Assembly (NCBI RefSeq): GCF_000429085.1
Contig: NZ_AUBE01000002.1
Coordinates: 40,824-104,823 of the forward strand
Direction of reading: 5' to 3'
Length of the DNA: 64,000 nucleotides
From: Streptomyces flavidovirens DSM 40150
Lineage (GTDB): Bacteria; Actinomycetota; Actinomycetes; Streptomycetales; Streptomycetaceae
The position numbers and the translations under genes were made by a program. The notes beneath the pieces were generated by a model. That model searched no databases and had not been told where the DNA came from. It saw nothing but the letters and a program-made list of their open reading frames with translations. Shown here in pieces: positions 17,509-25,999 of this stretch (positions are counted from its first letter, which is position 1; every line of letters begins with the position of its first letter).

Positions 17509-18891
17509 TCAGCGCATGCCGCGCAGTCGGCGCCACGGGGTGAACGTGAACACCGCGCCGCCTAGCAGGATCACCGTGCCGGCGACCAGGCCGAGCGCGC
17601 GCAGGCCGCCGTTGTCGGCTGCGCCGGTGTCGGCGAGGCCGCCGCCGGAGTCGGTGCCGCCTCCGCCGGCCGCCGCGTCACCGCCGCCGGGCGAGCCGCC
17701 AGCCGAACCGCCCGCCGAGCCGCCGGTGGAGCCGCCGCCCGACGCGCCGCCCGGCTGGGCGGCGGTGTCGAGCTCAAGGGAGACCTCCGCCTTGCCCTGG
17801 ACCGTGCAGGGGATGGTGATCTTCTGGCCGCCCAGGGTCACGTCGATCGTGAGCGTGCCGGGGCTGAGGGTGGTCTTGCCGCTGGCGCCGGGTTTGTACG
17901 TACCTGTCATGTCCGGCAGGTCCACCGGCTTGCCCTGTTCGAGCGGGTCCTTGTTGGGGGGCCCGGTCACGGGGACGACGCCCTTGTCGGCGCCGCCCAG
18001 GAGGACCGCCATGGACGGCTTCAGGGCGCCCGCGGGGAGTGCGGCAGGGCTGTCCATGACACCCTTGGCCGTCTTGACGACGAGGTCGTAACTGCCGCCG
18101 TTCTTCTTGGCGTTGATGGTCACCTTGGAGTTGATGTTCGCCGGGCCGGGCGACTTGCACGCGAAGGCGACGGTGACCTCCTTGCCGGGGAAGTCGCTCT
18201 GGCCGCCGTCGCCGCCACCGCCGGACGTGCTGGTGCCGCCGGACGCCGTACTGCCGCCGGACGATGCCGTGCCGCCACCGGAAGCCGTACCGCCACCGGA
18301 CGACGACGTACCGCCGCTGGACGACGTACCGCCCGTACTGCCGCCGCCCTCCGTCACCTTGATGGTCGCGGCGGCCTTGACCGTCTCCTTCGGGGTGCAC
18401 TTGGTGTCCGTGGACATCGGCTTGCTGACGTTGATGTTGTACGCGTCGGGCGTCAGCGTGATCTCGCTGGCTTTCTCCAGCTTCAGGGTGCCCTTCATGT
18501 CCGGCAGTACCATCGGGCTGTTCTTGGGGATCGGCGGGTTCTGGCGCGGGCCCTCCATCTTCAGGTCGGCGGTCGCCGCGCCGCCGACCTTGACCGTGCC
18601 GGTCGGTTTGACGGTGTTCTTCTCCAGGTCGATGACGTCGGGGTTCTTGGAAGCGGCCTCGACCGTCTTCCACACCACCTCGACCTCGTCGCCCACCTTG
18701 GCCTCCGCCGGTGCGGTGATCAGCACCTTCGTGGTGCCCTGTACGGGCGGCATGCCGGAGATGGGTGGGGGTATGCACTCGGTCTTGTACGAGACTTCGG
18801 CTGCTTGCGCGGGGCTCGCCGCGAGCAGGATTCCCGCGCCGCCGAGCATCAGCGCGACGCCGGCCGCGCTCATCCTCCGTTGCGTGGTCAC
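17509..18891 (-). CDS. Secreted surface protein with C-terminal LADTG sortase signal
   Basis: 460 residues. A signal peptide ends near ASPAQAAEV. Two related beta-rich domains follow, separated by a Gly/Ser/Thr-rich linker of about 70 residues (TSSSGGTSSSGGG type). The second domain contains VPVTGPPNKDP and DLPDMTGTYKPGASGKTT, shared with the LPKTG protein of this operon. A long Gly/Ser stretch leads to LADTG, a membrane helix and WRRLRGMR, the LAXTG signal of class E sortases. GTG 18891 has AAGGGA upstream and overlaps the stop of the neocarzinostatin-like gene. It is the last gene of a four-gene operon; its ligand is unknown. Confidence 0.85.
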   Translation of the reverse strand: MTTQRRMSAAGVALMLGGAGILLAASPAQAAEVSYKTECIPPPISGMPPVQGTTKVLITAPAEAKVGDEVEVVWKTVEAASKNPDVIDLEKNTVKPTGTVKVGGAATADLKMEGPRQNPPIPKNSPMVLPDMKGTLKLEKASEITLTPDAYNINVSKPMSTDTKCTPKETVKAAATIKVTEGGGSTGGTSSSGGTSSSGGGTASGGGTASSGGSTASGGTSTSGGGGDGGQSDFPGKEVTVAFACKSPGPANINSKVTINAKKNGGSYDLVVKTAKGVMDSPAALPAGALKPSMAVLLGGADKGVVPVTGPPNKDPLEQGKPVDLPDMTGTYKPGASGKTTLSPGTLTIDVTLGGQKITIPCTVQGKAEVSLELDTAAQPGGASGGGSTGGSAGGSAGGSPGGGDAAAGGGGTDSGGGLADTGAADNGGLRALGLVAGTVILLGGAVFTFTPWRRLRGMR

Positions 18892-20213
18892 GAATTTCCC
18901 TTCGTCGTCGGACTGTTCTGAGGCTGGGACGGTGCGGAGATCCGGGGGTGCGGGCCCGGCGCGTTGTCCGGGGTGAACCAGGGGAGGGCCGTGGTTGCGG
19001 TGGAGGGCGGGGACGGGGCGGACTGTGCGCGTGGCGTACGGGTCCGGGCCGCGGGGCCCGCCGGGCGGTGGCGGCCGCTCGGTCCGCGCGGCGGCCGGAC
19101 CTTGTCGACGACCGCCATGCCGATACGGAACACCGCGGCCGGGACGACCACGCACAGCAGGACCCAGAAGAGCGTGACGCCCCATGGCCGCCCCACGCCC
19201 CACGGTTGCTCGGCCAGTACCTTCTGCCCGTACTTGAGCGAGACGAGGTAGTCGCCGTGCGCGCCGGGCGGAAGCTGTACGTCGAGCTCGACGCGGGCCT
19301 TTCTGCCGGGCTGGATGGTGCCCCGCCACTGGCGTTCCTCCCACTGGGGGGCGAAGACGCCGTGCGAGGTGCCGATGCGGAAGACGGGGTCCTTTACCGG
19401 GTCGGAGCCGAGATTGCCGACGGTGACGACGAGTCTGCGGGCCTGCGGGGCGCCGAACCACGTCAGTACGGAGCCCGAACCGTCGAGCCGGGCCGCCGCG
19501 AGCACGGCGAGCTTTCCGCCCTCGCCGGGCTCCGGAAGCGGCTCGACGGGGTGGCCGGCGACCACGAACCGGGCGTCGACGGCGGCCGGTTCGCCGCCGG
19601 TGACGGTGGCGACGTGTACGACGCACGGGCACGGCCTGGGCGGCTCGGCCACCGGCATCTTCTTGCGGAAGCCGCCGTTGGAGTCGGTGGTCACCGCGCG
19701 GCCGTCGGAGTTGGCGCAGGAGTTGGTGCCGCCGATGACGCCTCTGCCGGGTGAGGACTGGCCGCAGATCAGCATCATGAGGAGGGTTCCGGGCCGCCAG
19801 CCGGTCCCGCTGACGGTGATGTCACCGCCTTTGCCGGCCTCCTGCTCGCTGAGTGTGACCTCGGGCGGCTTGTCGGGGTCGGCGCCGGCGGGGGCGGTGG
19901 GGATGAGGACGAGCGCGGTCAGGAGGGCCAGCAACACCGCTACCGCCCTCGGGGCGCGGGCCGGGGGTCTTGCCCCACGCCGCCCCTTCCCACAACTGGG
20001 GGCGGGCCCCCAGACCCCCTGTGCCCGCTGTGCGGGCGGGAAGAAGCCGTGGGTGCGCCGCCCCCACACCCCCGCGCGCGGCTGCTTCGCACCGCGTGAA
20101 GAGCCGAAGGCGCCGCCTGGCGACTGCGCGCCGCCCGGGCCCGCGGGGACAGCGGGCCGGGGTCCGGGACGGCCGGCAGGGGCGGGGGTGGTGGCCGGTG
20201 TGGCGGGGGTCAC
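18888..20213 (-). CDS. Neocarzinostatin-like domain membrane protein
   Basis: 441 residues from GTG 20213, which overlaps the upstream stop (GTGA). Residues 1-90 are Pro/Gly/Arg-rich and unlike a normal leader. A hydrophobic signal region (VAVLLALLTALVLIP) follows, then a neocarzinostatin-like domain (VTVSGTGWRPGT-type: DITVSGTGWRPGTLLMMLI) with paired Cys, a second beta domain, a membrane helix near 355-375 and a cytoplasmic Pro-rich tail. Part of the N-terminal region (about residues 65-80) is encoded by a copy of the interspersed GC element. The true start could be an internal GTG within the signal region. Confidence 0.75.
   Translation of the reverse strand: MTPATPATTPAPAGRPGPRPAVPAGPGGAQSPGGAFGSSRGAKQPRAGVWGRRTHGFFPPAQRAQGVWGPAPSCGKGRRGARPPARAPRAVAVLLALLTALVLIPTAPAGADPDKPPEVTLSEQEAGKGGDITVSGTGWRPGTLLMMLICGQSSPGRGVIGGTNSCANSDGRAVTTDSNGGFRKKMPVAEPPRPCPCVVHVATVTGGEPAAVDARFVVAGHPVEPLPEPGEGGKLAVLAAARLDGSGSVLTWFGAPQARRLVVTVGNLGSDPVKDPVFRIGTSHGVFAPQWEERQWRGTIQPGRKARVELDVQLPPGAHGDYLVSLKYGQKVLAEQPWGVGRPWGVTLFWVLLCVVVPAAVFRIGMAVVDKVRPPRGPSGRHRPAGPAARTRTPRAQSAPSPPSTATTALPWFTPDNAPGPHPRISAPSQPQNSPTTKGNS
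19973..20020. repeat. Interspersed GC-rich element inside a coding frame
   Basis: The stretch ccgccccttcccacaact followed by gggggcgggccccca and gaccccc matches the intergenic element copies at 7840, 25600 and 25916. Here it lies in frame in the 5' part of the neocarzinostatin-like gene, ahead of the signal peptide. Confidence 0.75.
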
Positions 20214-21163
20214 GTTGTTGCTCCTGCCTTCGCCAGAGGTCGTTCGGGCCGCGTCGAGTCCGGGTCCGGGGTCAGTGGTCTCGCGCTGCGGCGTACGCGC
20301 CGTACCGCTGTTCCACCCGCGACCAGCACCACCACCAGCAGCGCCGTGCCCGCCACCGCGCCCAGGGGCACGAACGACGCGGTCGCCGTCGCCTCGCCGC
20401 GTGCGCCGCCCGCCGCCGTCGCGGTCAGGTGGACGTCCACCGCGTCGAGGGCCGGGGCGCCGGGCCAGGGTTCGGTGCGCTCCACGCGTTCGCCGGGGGC
20501 GAGGCGCTCCGGCAGGGTGCGGGAAGCGCGGCGCAGGATCTCGCCGCCGAGGAAGCCTTCTGCGCGTACGGCCAGGCGCGGGGTCAGTACGGTGTTGCCC
20601 CGGTTGACCAGGGCGTACCGGATGACGGCGCCGTCGCCCTGCCCCCGTACCGTCACGTCCTCGACCGTGAGCGCCGCCAGCGTGGGGCCGCTGACGCGCA
20701 GGTGGACGGGTACGTCCGTCGTGCGGCCGCCGTCCGAGGCGGCGATCGCGCCGGGGTGCTCGCCGGGCGCCGCGCCCGGTGGCACGGTCACCGTGAAGGG
20801 GACCTCCGCGCGCGTGCGCGGCGGGATCCTCACCTCGGCCGTGGCGAGCGCGATCCAGCTCCCGCTGCCCTCATTCCCCTTGCCGCGCAGGCGGACTGTG
20901 GCGGCCTTCCTGCCCGGGTTGGTCAGCGCCAGTCTGTCCTCGAAGACGGTGCCGGCCACGCCCTCCAGGTAGAAGTACGGCCTGCCTTCTCCGTCGCCGT
21001 CGCCGTCACCACCGCCACCACCGCCGCCGCTGGGGGACGCCGTCCAGGCCGGCGCGTCGTCCGACGCGGCGGCGGGCGGGGACAGCGGGGCGGCACACAG
21101 CACCGCCACGGCCGCGGCGGCGACGAGGCGGCCGGTGTGACGGGCCCGGCGCGGCGACTGCAC
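20210..21163 (-). CDS. DUF916-like secreted membrane-anchored protein
   Basis: 317 residues. A signal peptide (LVAAAAVAVLCAAPLSPPAAA) precedes a Gly/Asp-rich spacer. Two immunoglobulin-like beta domains follow: FYLEGVAGTVFEDRLALTN with PPRTRAEVPFTVTVP, and TLAALTVEDVTVRGQGDG with YALVNRGNTVLTPRLAV. A membrane helix near 270-290 and a basic tail end it. This is the layout of WxL-interacting DUF916 proteins of Gram-positive surface complexes. GTG 21163 lies 8 bases after the LPKTG gene stop. The ribosome site is weak, suggesting coupling. Confidence 0.75.
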   Translation of the reverse strand: MQSPRRARHTGRLVAAAAVAVLCAAPLSPPAAASDDAPAWTASPSGGGGGGGDGDGDGEGRPYFYLEGVAGTVFEDRLALTNPGRKAATVRLRGKGNEGSGSWIALATAEVRIPPRTRAEVPFTVTVPPGAAPGEHPGAIAASDGGRTTDVPVHLRVSGPTLAALTVEDVTVRGQGDGAVIRYALVNRGNTVLTPRLAVRAEGFLGGEILRRASRTLPERLAPGERVERTEPWPGAPALDAVDVHLTATAAGGARGEATATASFVPLGAVAGTALLVVVLVAGGTAVRRVRRSARPLTPDPDSTRPERPLAKAGATT

Positions 21164-21171
21164 GGGCCGCT

Positions 21172-21873
21172 TCAGCCCGTGGGCCGCTGGCCGCGCCGGG
21201 TCAGCCACAGCGCCCCGGCCGCCCCGGTCAGCAGGACCGTGCCGCCGAGCGTGCCGAGCGCCAGGGCGTAGTCCAGCGGTCCGGTCTTCGGCAGCTCGCC
21301 CGGAGAGCCGCCGGCCGTGTTCGGCGACGTACCGCCCGAGGAGCCGCCCGAGCCGCCGCCGCCGCCCGAGCCCTTGACGTCGAGTTCGAGCGACGGTTTC
21401 GGGTTGTTGGACGGGGTGCAGGTGGTGGTCGTACCGAGCGCCTTGATGGTCAGGACGGACGCCGTGAAGGTGACCTTGCCGCTTTTGCCGGGCGTGTACG
21501 TACCGGTCAAGTCGCTTATCTTGATGGGGGTGTTGGCGGGGATGGCGGCCGGATTCGGCGGGCCCGACACCGGCACGGTGCCGCTCTCCGCGCCGCCCAG
21601 CCTGATGACGGCGCTCGGCTTCATCGCTCCCTTGCCCAGCTCCACGGGGCTGGACGAGACGCCCTTCTGGAAGGACATGGTGAGCTTGTACGCGCTGCCG
21701 CTCCTGACGCCCTTGATGTCGATCGGGGAGACGGCTCCCTTGTTCCCGATCGGCGTCTTGCACTGGTAGTTGACGTCCACGACGTCGGCATGGGCCGCGG
21801 GGGCTGCCAGCAGCACCACCGAGGCCACAACCGCCGCCGTCAGCACGAGAGTTGTCCGCTTCTGGTACGACAC
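21172..21873 (-). CDS. Secreted surface protein with C-terminal LPKTG sortase signal
   Basis: 233 residues. A signal peptide (TTLVLTAAVVASVVLLAAPA, cut near AHADV) precedes one beta-rich domain holding two Cys and ending in DLTGTYTPGKSGKVTFT, like the domain in the LADTG protein. A Gly/Ser spacer leads to ELPKTG, a membrane helix and RRGQRPTG, a canonical sortase signal. GTG 21873 has AAGGGG 8 bases upstream; GTG 21900 is an alternative. It is the first gene of the surface operon. It probably becomes covalently attached to peptidoglycan. Confidence 0.88.
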   Translation of the reverse strand: MSYQKRTTLVLTAAVVASVVLLAAPAAHADVVDVNYQCKTPIGNKGAVSPIDIKGVRSGSAYKLTMSFQKGVSSSPVELGKGAMKPSAVIRLGGAESGTVPVSGPPNPAAIPANTPIKISDLTGTYTPGKSGKVTFTASVLTIKALGTTTTCTPSNNPKPSLELDVKGSGGGGGSGGSSGGTSPNTAGGSPGELPKTGPLDYALALGTLGGTVLLTGAAGALWLTRRGQRPTG

Positions 21874-22023
21874 CTCAAGTCCCCTTATACCGGAAGACAC
21901 GTTACTGACGACACATCAGATTGGGCGTCAAGGTACGCCTGCGGTCTTGCCGAGGGAAGACAAAGCGCACGCCGGATCGGCGTGCGCGGGAGGGACTACG
22001 AACCGCCGGTAACTCCGGGCGGA

Positions 22024-22515
22024 CTACGCCGGAGCGGCGAGTTCCGCCCAGACGGTCTTGCCGGCGGACTCCGGGGCCCGCTCGACCCCCCAGTCCAGGC
22101 ACAGACGCTCCACGATGAACATGCCGTGCCCGCCGGGCCGCCCCGCCCGGTGCGGTGTACGCGGGGCGGGCTGGCCCGCGCCCCGGTCGACGACTTCGAG
22201 GCGCAGCACCTTGCCGTCGCAGGCGACGCGCAGCTCTTCGGGCCCCTCGGCGTGCAGGCAGGCGTTGGTGACCAGCTCGGAGACGACCAGCAGGACGTCC
22301 TCGGCGGCGGCCCGCCGGTCGGCCGACGAGGCGGGGAGCCAGCCCCAGTCGTACAGCGCCTGGCGGGTGAAGTCGCGAGCGAGCGGCACGATGCCGCTCG
22401 CACTGCTCAGCGCCAGAGAACGCGCCTGGCCGACGGCGGACGCGGCGGAGGCCGGGCCGTGGCTCGCCGACTCCGGGCCGGAGTCGCCCGACCGAGGCTG
22501 CCGGGTGGTGCTCAT
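22024..22515 (-). CDS. prsI: Anti-sigma factor kinase (RsbW/HATPase type), PrsI-like
   Basis: 163 residues. A GHKL ATPase domain with N box SELVTNACLHA and the GGHGMFIVERL glycine loop, DRGAG being the Asp of the ADP site. Such proteins bind a SigB-type sigma factor and phosphorylate its antagonist. The STAS gene and the sigma gene lie next to it, in the order known for prsI-arsI-sigI of Streptomyces coelicolor; the symbol is assigned by that order. Only domain and context are seen; the target sigma is inferred. Confidence 0.85.
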   Translation of the reverse strand: MSTTRQPRSGDSGPESASHGPASAASAVGQARSLALSSASGIVPLARDFTRQALYDWGWLPASSADRRAAAEDVLLVVSELVTNACLHAEGPEELRVACDGKVLRLEVVDRGAGQPAPRTPHRAGRPGGHGMFIVERLCLDWGVERAPESAGKTVWAELAAPA

Positions 22516-22711
22516 CAGCGCTTCACCTCACCGATTCGCCAATTCATCAAATTCATCGCTGCAAGGACTGCGGGAGCATTCTGAGCTCCCTGGGGCCGAC
22601 AGGGTCAGAGACCTCCTGCCCGACCGAACGGTGAGAACACCCACTTTTCGGTACGGACCAGTGACGCGGCCGACGAAAACGGTCAGCAGGAGGCGCCACT
22701 GCGACCGGAAC

Positions 22712-23116
22712 TCACTCTTCCATCGCGTCTTCGAGCGACTCGTGGAGGGTGAAGACGGCCTCGGCCCCGGTGATCTCGAAGACTCTGGCCACTACCGGCT
22801 GCATCCCGGCCAAATGAACCCCTCCCCCGGCCGCCTCGGCCTTGAGGCGCGCACCGAGCAGCACATTGAGCCCGGTGGAATCGCAGAATTCAAGCGCGGA
22901 ACAGTCGATGACCAACCGCGCACGCCCTGCTTCGAGTGCATGGTCCAGAGGTTCACGGAGCAGCTCGGCGGTGTGGTGATCGAGCTCACCCGCCGGCGTG
23001 ACAATCTCACTCTCGCCCTCGGTCCGAACTGCGACCCGGAGCCGACCCCGGTTCGCGCTGCCGACCGTACCGCGCTCCATGTCCGTCTCGTCCCTCTTCG
23101 CAGTCGTGCCTGTCAT
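22712..23116 (-). CDS. arsI: STAS-domain anti-anti-sigma factor, ArsI-like
   Basis: 134 residues with one STAS domain. The phosphorylation site is in LEFCDSTGLNVLLGA, where Ser is the residue phosphorylated by RsbW-type kinases; the unphosphorylated form frees sigma. ATG 23116 starts the frame, but ATG 23080 (MERGTVGS) has the better ribosome site (GAGGGA). It sits between the kinase gene and the divergent sigma gene; 196 bases separate it from the kinase gene, so a separate promoter is possible. Confidence 0.87.
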   Translation of the reverse strand: MTGTTAKRDETDMERGTVGSANRGRLRVAVRTEGESEIVTPAGELDHHTAELLREPLDHALEAGRARLVIDCSALEFCDSTGLNVLLGARLKAEAAGGGVHLAGMQPVVARVFEITGAEAVFTLHESLEDAMEE

Positions 23117-23331
23117 TGACGTGCCAGAACACTACGCCTTCTGCACGCCGATCGGTACCCGAAGAACCCTCCAATACCCACCAATTCAGACATACGGGAC
23201 TTGCAAGTGCCGGTCGAGAGCGGGTAGGGCTAGTAGGGACACAACCAACACGACCGGCTATGGAGGCGCCGCACATCGCACGCAGACGTATCGGCATCGG
23301 CAGCCATATGCCGAGAACGATGGAGGAGACC

Positions 23332-24249
23332 ATGTCACCCCGGCTCGACGAAGCGCGTACGCGCCCCGTGCGGCAGACCGCGCCGTCGGCAACCCCGCCC
23401 GCCCCGCCCGCCCTCCCCGAGCAGACCGAGACCGGACCGGAGGGGCTCGAAGGCCTCCCCGAGATCCCCCCGTACGCCGAGGTGGGGCCGCTGGACGCCA
23501 GGGCCCTGTCGAAGACGCTCTTCGGGCGCCTCGAAACCCTCGAAGAGGGAACGCACGAGTACGCGTACGTTCGCAACACGCTCGTCGAACTGAACCTGGC
23601 CCTGGTCAAGTTCGCCGCTTCCCGGTTCCGCTCCCGCAGCGAACCGATGGAGGACATCATCCAGGTCGGCACCATCGGCCTGATCAAGGCGATCGACCGC
23701 TTCGAGCTCAGCAGAGGTGTTGAGTTCCCCACCTTCGCGATGCCGACGATCGTCGGCGAGATCAAGCGCTTCTTCCGTGACACGTCCTGGTCGGTCCGCG
23801 TCCCGCGCCGCCTCCAGGAACTGCGCCTGGACCTCGCGAAGGCCGGTGACGAGCTCGCCCAGCAGCTCGACCGCGCCCCGACGGTGAGCGAGCTCGCGAA
23901 GCGCCTCGACCTCACCAACGAAGAGGTCGTCGAGGGCATGGCCGCGAGCAACGCGTACACCGCGAGCTCACTGGACGCCCAGCCCGAGGAGGACGACTCC
24001 GAGGGCGCGCTGGCCGACCGCATCGGTTACGAGGACCACGGCCTCGAAGGCATCGAGTTCGTCGAATCCCTCAAGCCGCTGATCGCCGAACTCCCCTCGC
24101 GCGACCGGCAGATCCTCTCGCTGCGGTTCGTCGCCAACATGACGCAGTCGGAGATCGGCGAAGAGCTCGGCATCTCACAGATGCACGTGTCGCGACTGCT
24201 GTCGCGCACGCTGAACAAGCTGCGCAAGGGCCTGACGGTGGAGGAGTGA
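23332..24249 (+). CDS. sigI: SigB/SigF-family RNA polymerase sigma factor, SigI-like
   Basis: 305 residues. Region 2 has LALVKFAASRFRSRSEPMED and IIQVGTIGLIKAIDRFE, then FPTFAMPTIVGEIKRFFRD; region 3 has VRVPRRLQELR; region 4 has MTQSEIGEELGISQMHVSRL. This is the SigF/SigB stress family of Streptomyces. ATG 23332 has GGAGGA 5 bases upstream; the frame is open from 23116 without a domain. A Pro-rich stretch of about 40 residues precedes region 2. It diverges from the antagonist gene and is controlled by partner switching. Confidence 0.92.
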   Translation: MSPRLDEARTRPVRQTAPSATPPAPPALPEQTETGPEGLEGLPEIPPYAEVGPLDARALSKTLFGRLETLEEGTHEYAYVRNTLVELNLALVKFAASRFRSRSEPMEDIIQVGTIGLIKAIDRFELSRGVEFPTFAMPTIVGEIKRFFRDTSWSVRVPRRLQELRLDLAKAGDELAQQLDRAPTVSELAKRLDLTNEEVVEGMAASNAYTASSLDAQPEEDDSEGALADRIGYEDHGLEGIEFVESLKPLIAELPSRDRQILSLRFVANMTQSEIGEELGISQMHVSRLLSRTLNKLRKGLTVEE

Positions 24250-24280
24250 CACCGCGTCGACTCAAGCCGTGCAGGTGAGT

Positions 24281-24317
24281 GAGGGTCTGCCCCAGGCGCT
24301 ATCCGGGGCAGGCCCTC
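24281..24317. terminator. Bidirectional terminator (sigma gene / hutI)
   Basis: A 13-bp stem (24281-24293 with 24305-24317, one wobble pair) and an 11-base loop, between the convergent sigma gene and hutI. Confidence 0.82.
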
Positions 24318-24333
24318 CTCTACGTGGTGACGC

Positions 24334-25533
24334 CTACCCGGCGTGTCCCGTCGTACGCACGCCCCTTTGCCAGACCTCGGATACGAGCGGCACGCCGGGC
24401 CGGTAGGCCAGGTGGACATGGCTCGGGGCGTCGAGGAGCACCAGGTCGGCGCGGGCGCCGGGGGTGATGCGGCCGATGTCCGTACGGCGCAGGGCTTGCG
24501 CGCCGCCCGCTGTGGCCGACCAGATGGCCTCGTCGGGGGTCATGCCCATGTCGCGTACCGCGAGTGCGATGCAGAAGGGCATGGAGGACGTGAACGACGA
24601 GCCCGGATTGCAGTCCGTGGACAGTGCGACGGTCGCGCCCGCGTCGAGGAGCCTGCGGGCGTCCGGCCAGGCAGCGCGGGTGGAGAACTCGGCGCCGGGG
24701 AGCAGCGTGGCGACGGTGTCGCTGTTCGCGAGGGCGTCCACGTCGGCGTCGGTGAGGTGCGTGCAGTGGTCGGCGCTGGCCGCGTCGAGCTCGGCGGCGA
24801 GCTGGACGCCGGGGCCGTAGCTGAGCTGGTTGGCGTGGATGCGGGGGTGCAGGCCCTTCGCCTTGCCGGCGGTGAGGATGGCGCGGGCCTGGTCGCCGTC
24901 GAAGGCGCCCTTCTCGCAGAAGACGTCGATCCAGCGGGCGTGGGGCGCGCACGCGTCGAGCATCTCGCCGGTGACGAGTTCGACGTACGCCGCTGGGTCG
25001 TCGGCGTAGTCGGGGGACACGATGTGGGCGCCGAGGTAGGTGACCTCTTCGGTGTGCCGCGACGCGATGCGCAGGGCGCGGGCCTCGTCGTGGGTCGTCA
25101 GGCCGTAGCCCGACTTGGTCTCGAAGGTGGTCGTGCCCTGGCGCAGGGCCTCGCGGAGGTAGCGGGTGACGTTCGCTTCGAGCGCCTCGTCGGTCGCGGC
25201 GCGGGTGGCGGCGACGGTGGTGCGGATGCCGCCGGCGGAGTAGGCGCGGCCCGACATGCGGGCGTTGAACTCCTGGGTGCGGTCGCCGGCGAAGACGAGG
25301 TGGGAGTGCGAGTCGACGAAGCCGGGGATCGCGGCGCGGCCCCGGGCGTCGTGGGCGGTGTCGGCGGGGGGTGCGGTGGTGGCGCTGCCGACCCAGGCGA
25401 TGCGGGGGCCGTCGATGAGGACGGCGGCGTTGTGGATGAGGCCGAGGGGGGTGGGGGTTTGGGTTTGGGTTGGGGTTTGGGTGGGGTCGTTGGTGACGAG
25501 TGTGCCGATGTTGGTGACGAGGGTGGTGCTCAC
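24334..25533 (-). CDS. hutI: Imidazolonepropionase
   Basis: 399 residues of the amidohydrolase fold. It hydrolyses imidazolonepropionate to formiminoglutamate in histidine breakdown. The metal-binding start is [19 protein letters not shown]; later come [26 protein letters not shown] and [11 protein letters not shown], all standard HutI elements. It is the last gene of the operon hutU-M20-hutF-hutI, but 466 bases of repeats separate it from hutF, so its expression may be weaker or separately initiated. Confidence 0.95.
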   Translation of the reverse strand: MSTTLVTNIGTLVTNDPTQTPTQTQTPTPLGLIHNAAVLIDGPRIAWVGSATTAPPADTAHDARGRAAIPGFVDSHSHLVFAGDRTQEFNARMSGRAYSAGGIRTTVAATRAATDEALEANVTRYLREALRQGTTTFETKSGYGLTTHDEARALRIASRHTEEVTYLGAHIVSPDYADDPAAYVELVTGEMLDACAPHARWIDVFCEKGAFDGDQARAILTAGKAKGLHPRIHANQLSYGPGVQLAAELDAASADHCTHLTDADVDALANSDTVATLLPGAEFSTRAAWPDARRLLDAGATVALSTDCNPGSSFTSSMPFCIALAVRDMGMTPDEAIWSATAGGAQALRRTDIGRITPGARADLVLLDAPSHVHLAYRPGVPLVSEVWQRGVRTTGHAG

Positions 25534-25999
25534 TGGGTCTTCTCCCGGTTGCGTACGTTGCGCGGGGCGGTGCGGGGGCGGGCCGCTGCGCGGGGCTTCT
25601 TCCCCACCCCGCCCCTTCCCGAACTGGGGCGCCGCCCCAGACCCCGGTCCTCAAACGCCGGACGGGCTGGAGGCGGCCAGGGTGGGTCGGGGAGGTGCCC
25701 CAGTCCCCGGTCCTCAAACGCCGGAGGGCTGGAGGTGGCCGGGGTGTGCGGGGGCGCCGCCCCAGGCCCCGCTCCTCAAACGCCGGAGGGCTGGAGGTGG
25801 TCGGGGGTTGCTGGGGCTCCGCCCCAGGCCCCCGCTCCTCACGCGCCGGGGGGCTGGATTGGGTTGCGGTAACCATTCAGCCCGTCCGGCGTTTGAGGAC
25901 ACGCCCGTAGGGCGTCCGGGGGTCTGGGGGCTTGCCCCCGGTTCGGGAAGGGGCGGGGTGGGGAAAGCCCGCCGCAGGCGTCCCCCGGCCCGCCCACCG
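25534..25999. repeat. Tandem 62-63-bp repeat (4 units) with flanking inverted GC elements
   Basis: The marker tcctcaaacgccgga starts at 25648, 25711 and 25773, and a variant (tcctcacgcgccggg) at 25836, giving a regular period of 62-63 bases. An inverted copy (tccggcgtttgagga) is at 25885-25899. GC-rich interspersed elements flank the array, direct at 25600-25650 and inverted at 25916-25970. The whole block is transcribed between hutF and hutI and could fold into large hairpins. No gene is seen in it. Confidence 0.88.

Noticed and set aside
25640..25860. CRISPR-like regular repeats
   Set aside because: The period of 62-63 bases is due to whole-unit tandem duplication; the supposed spacers are similar to each other.
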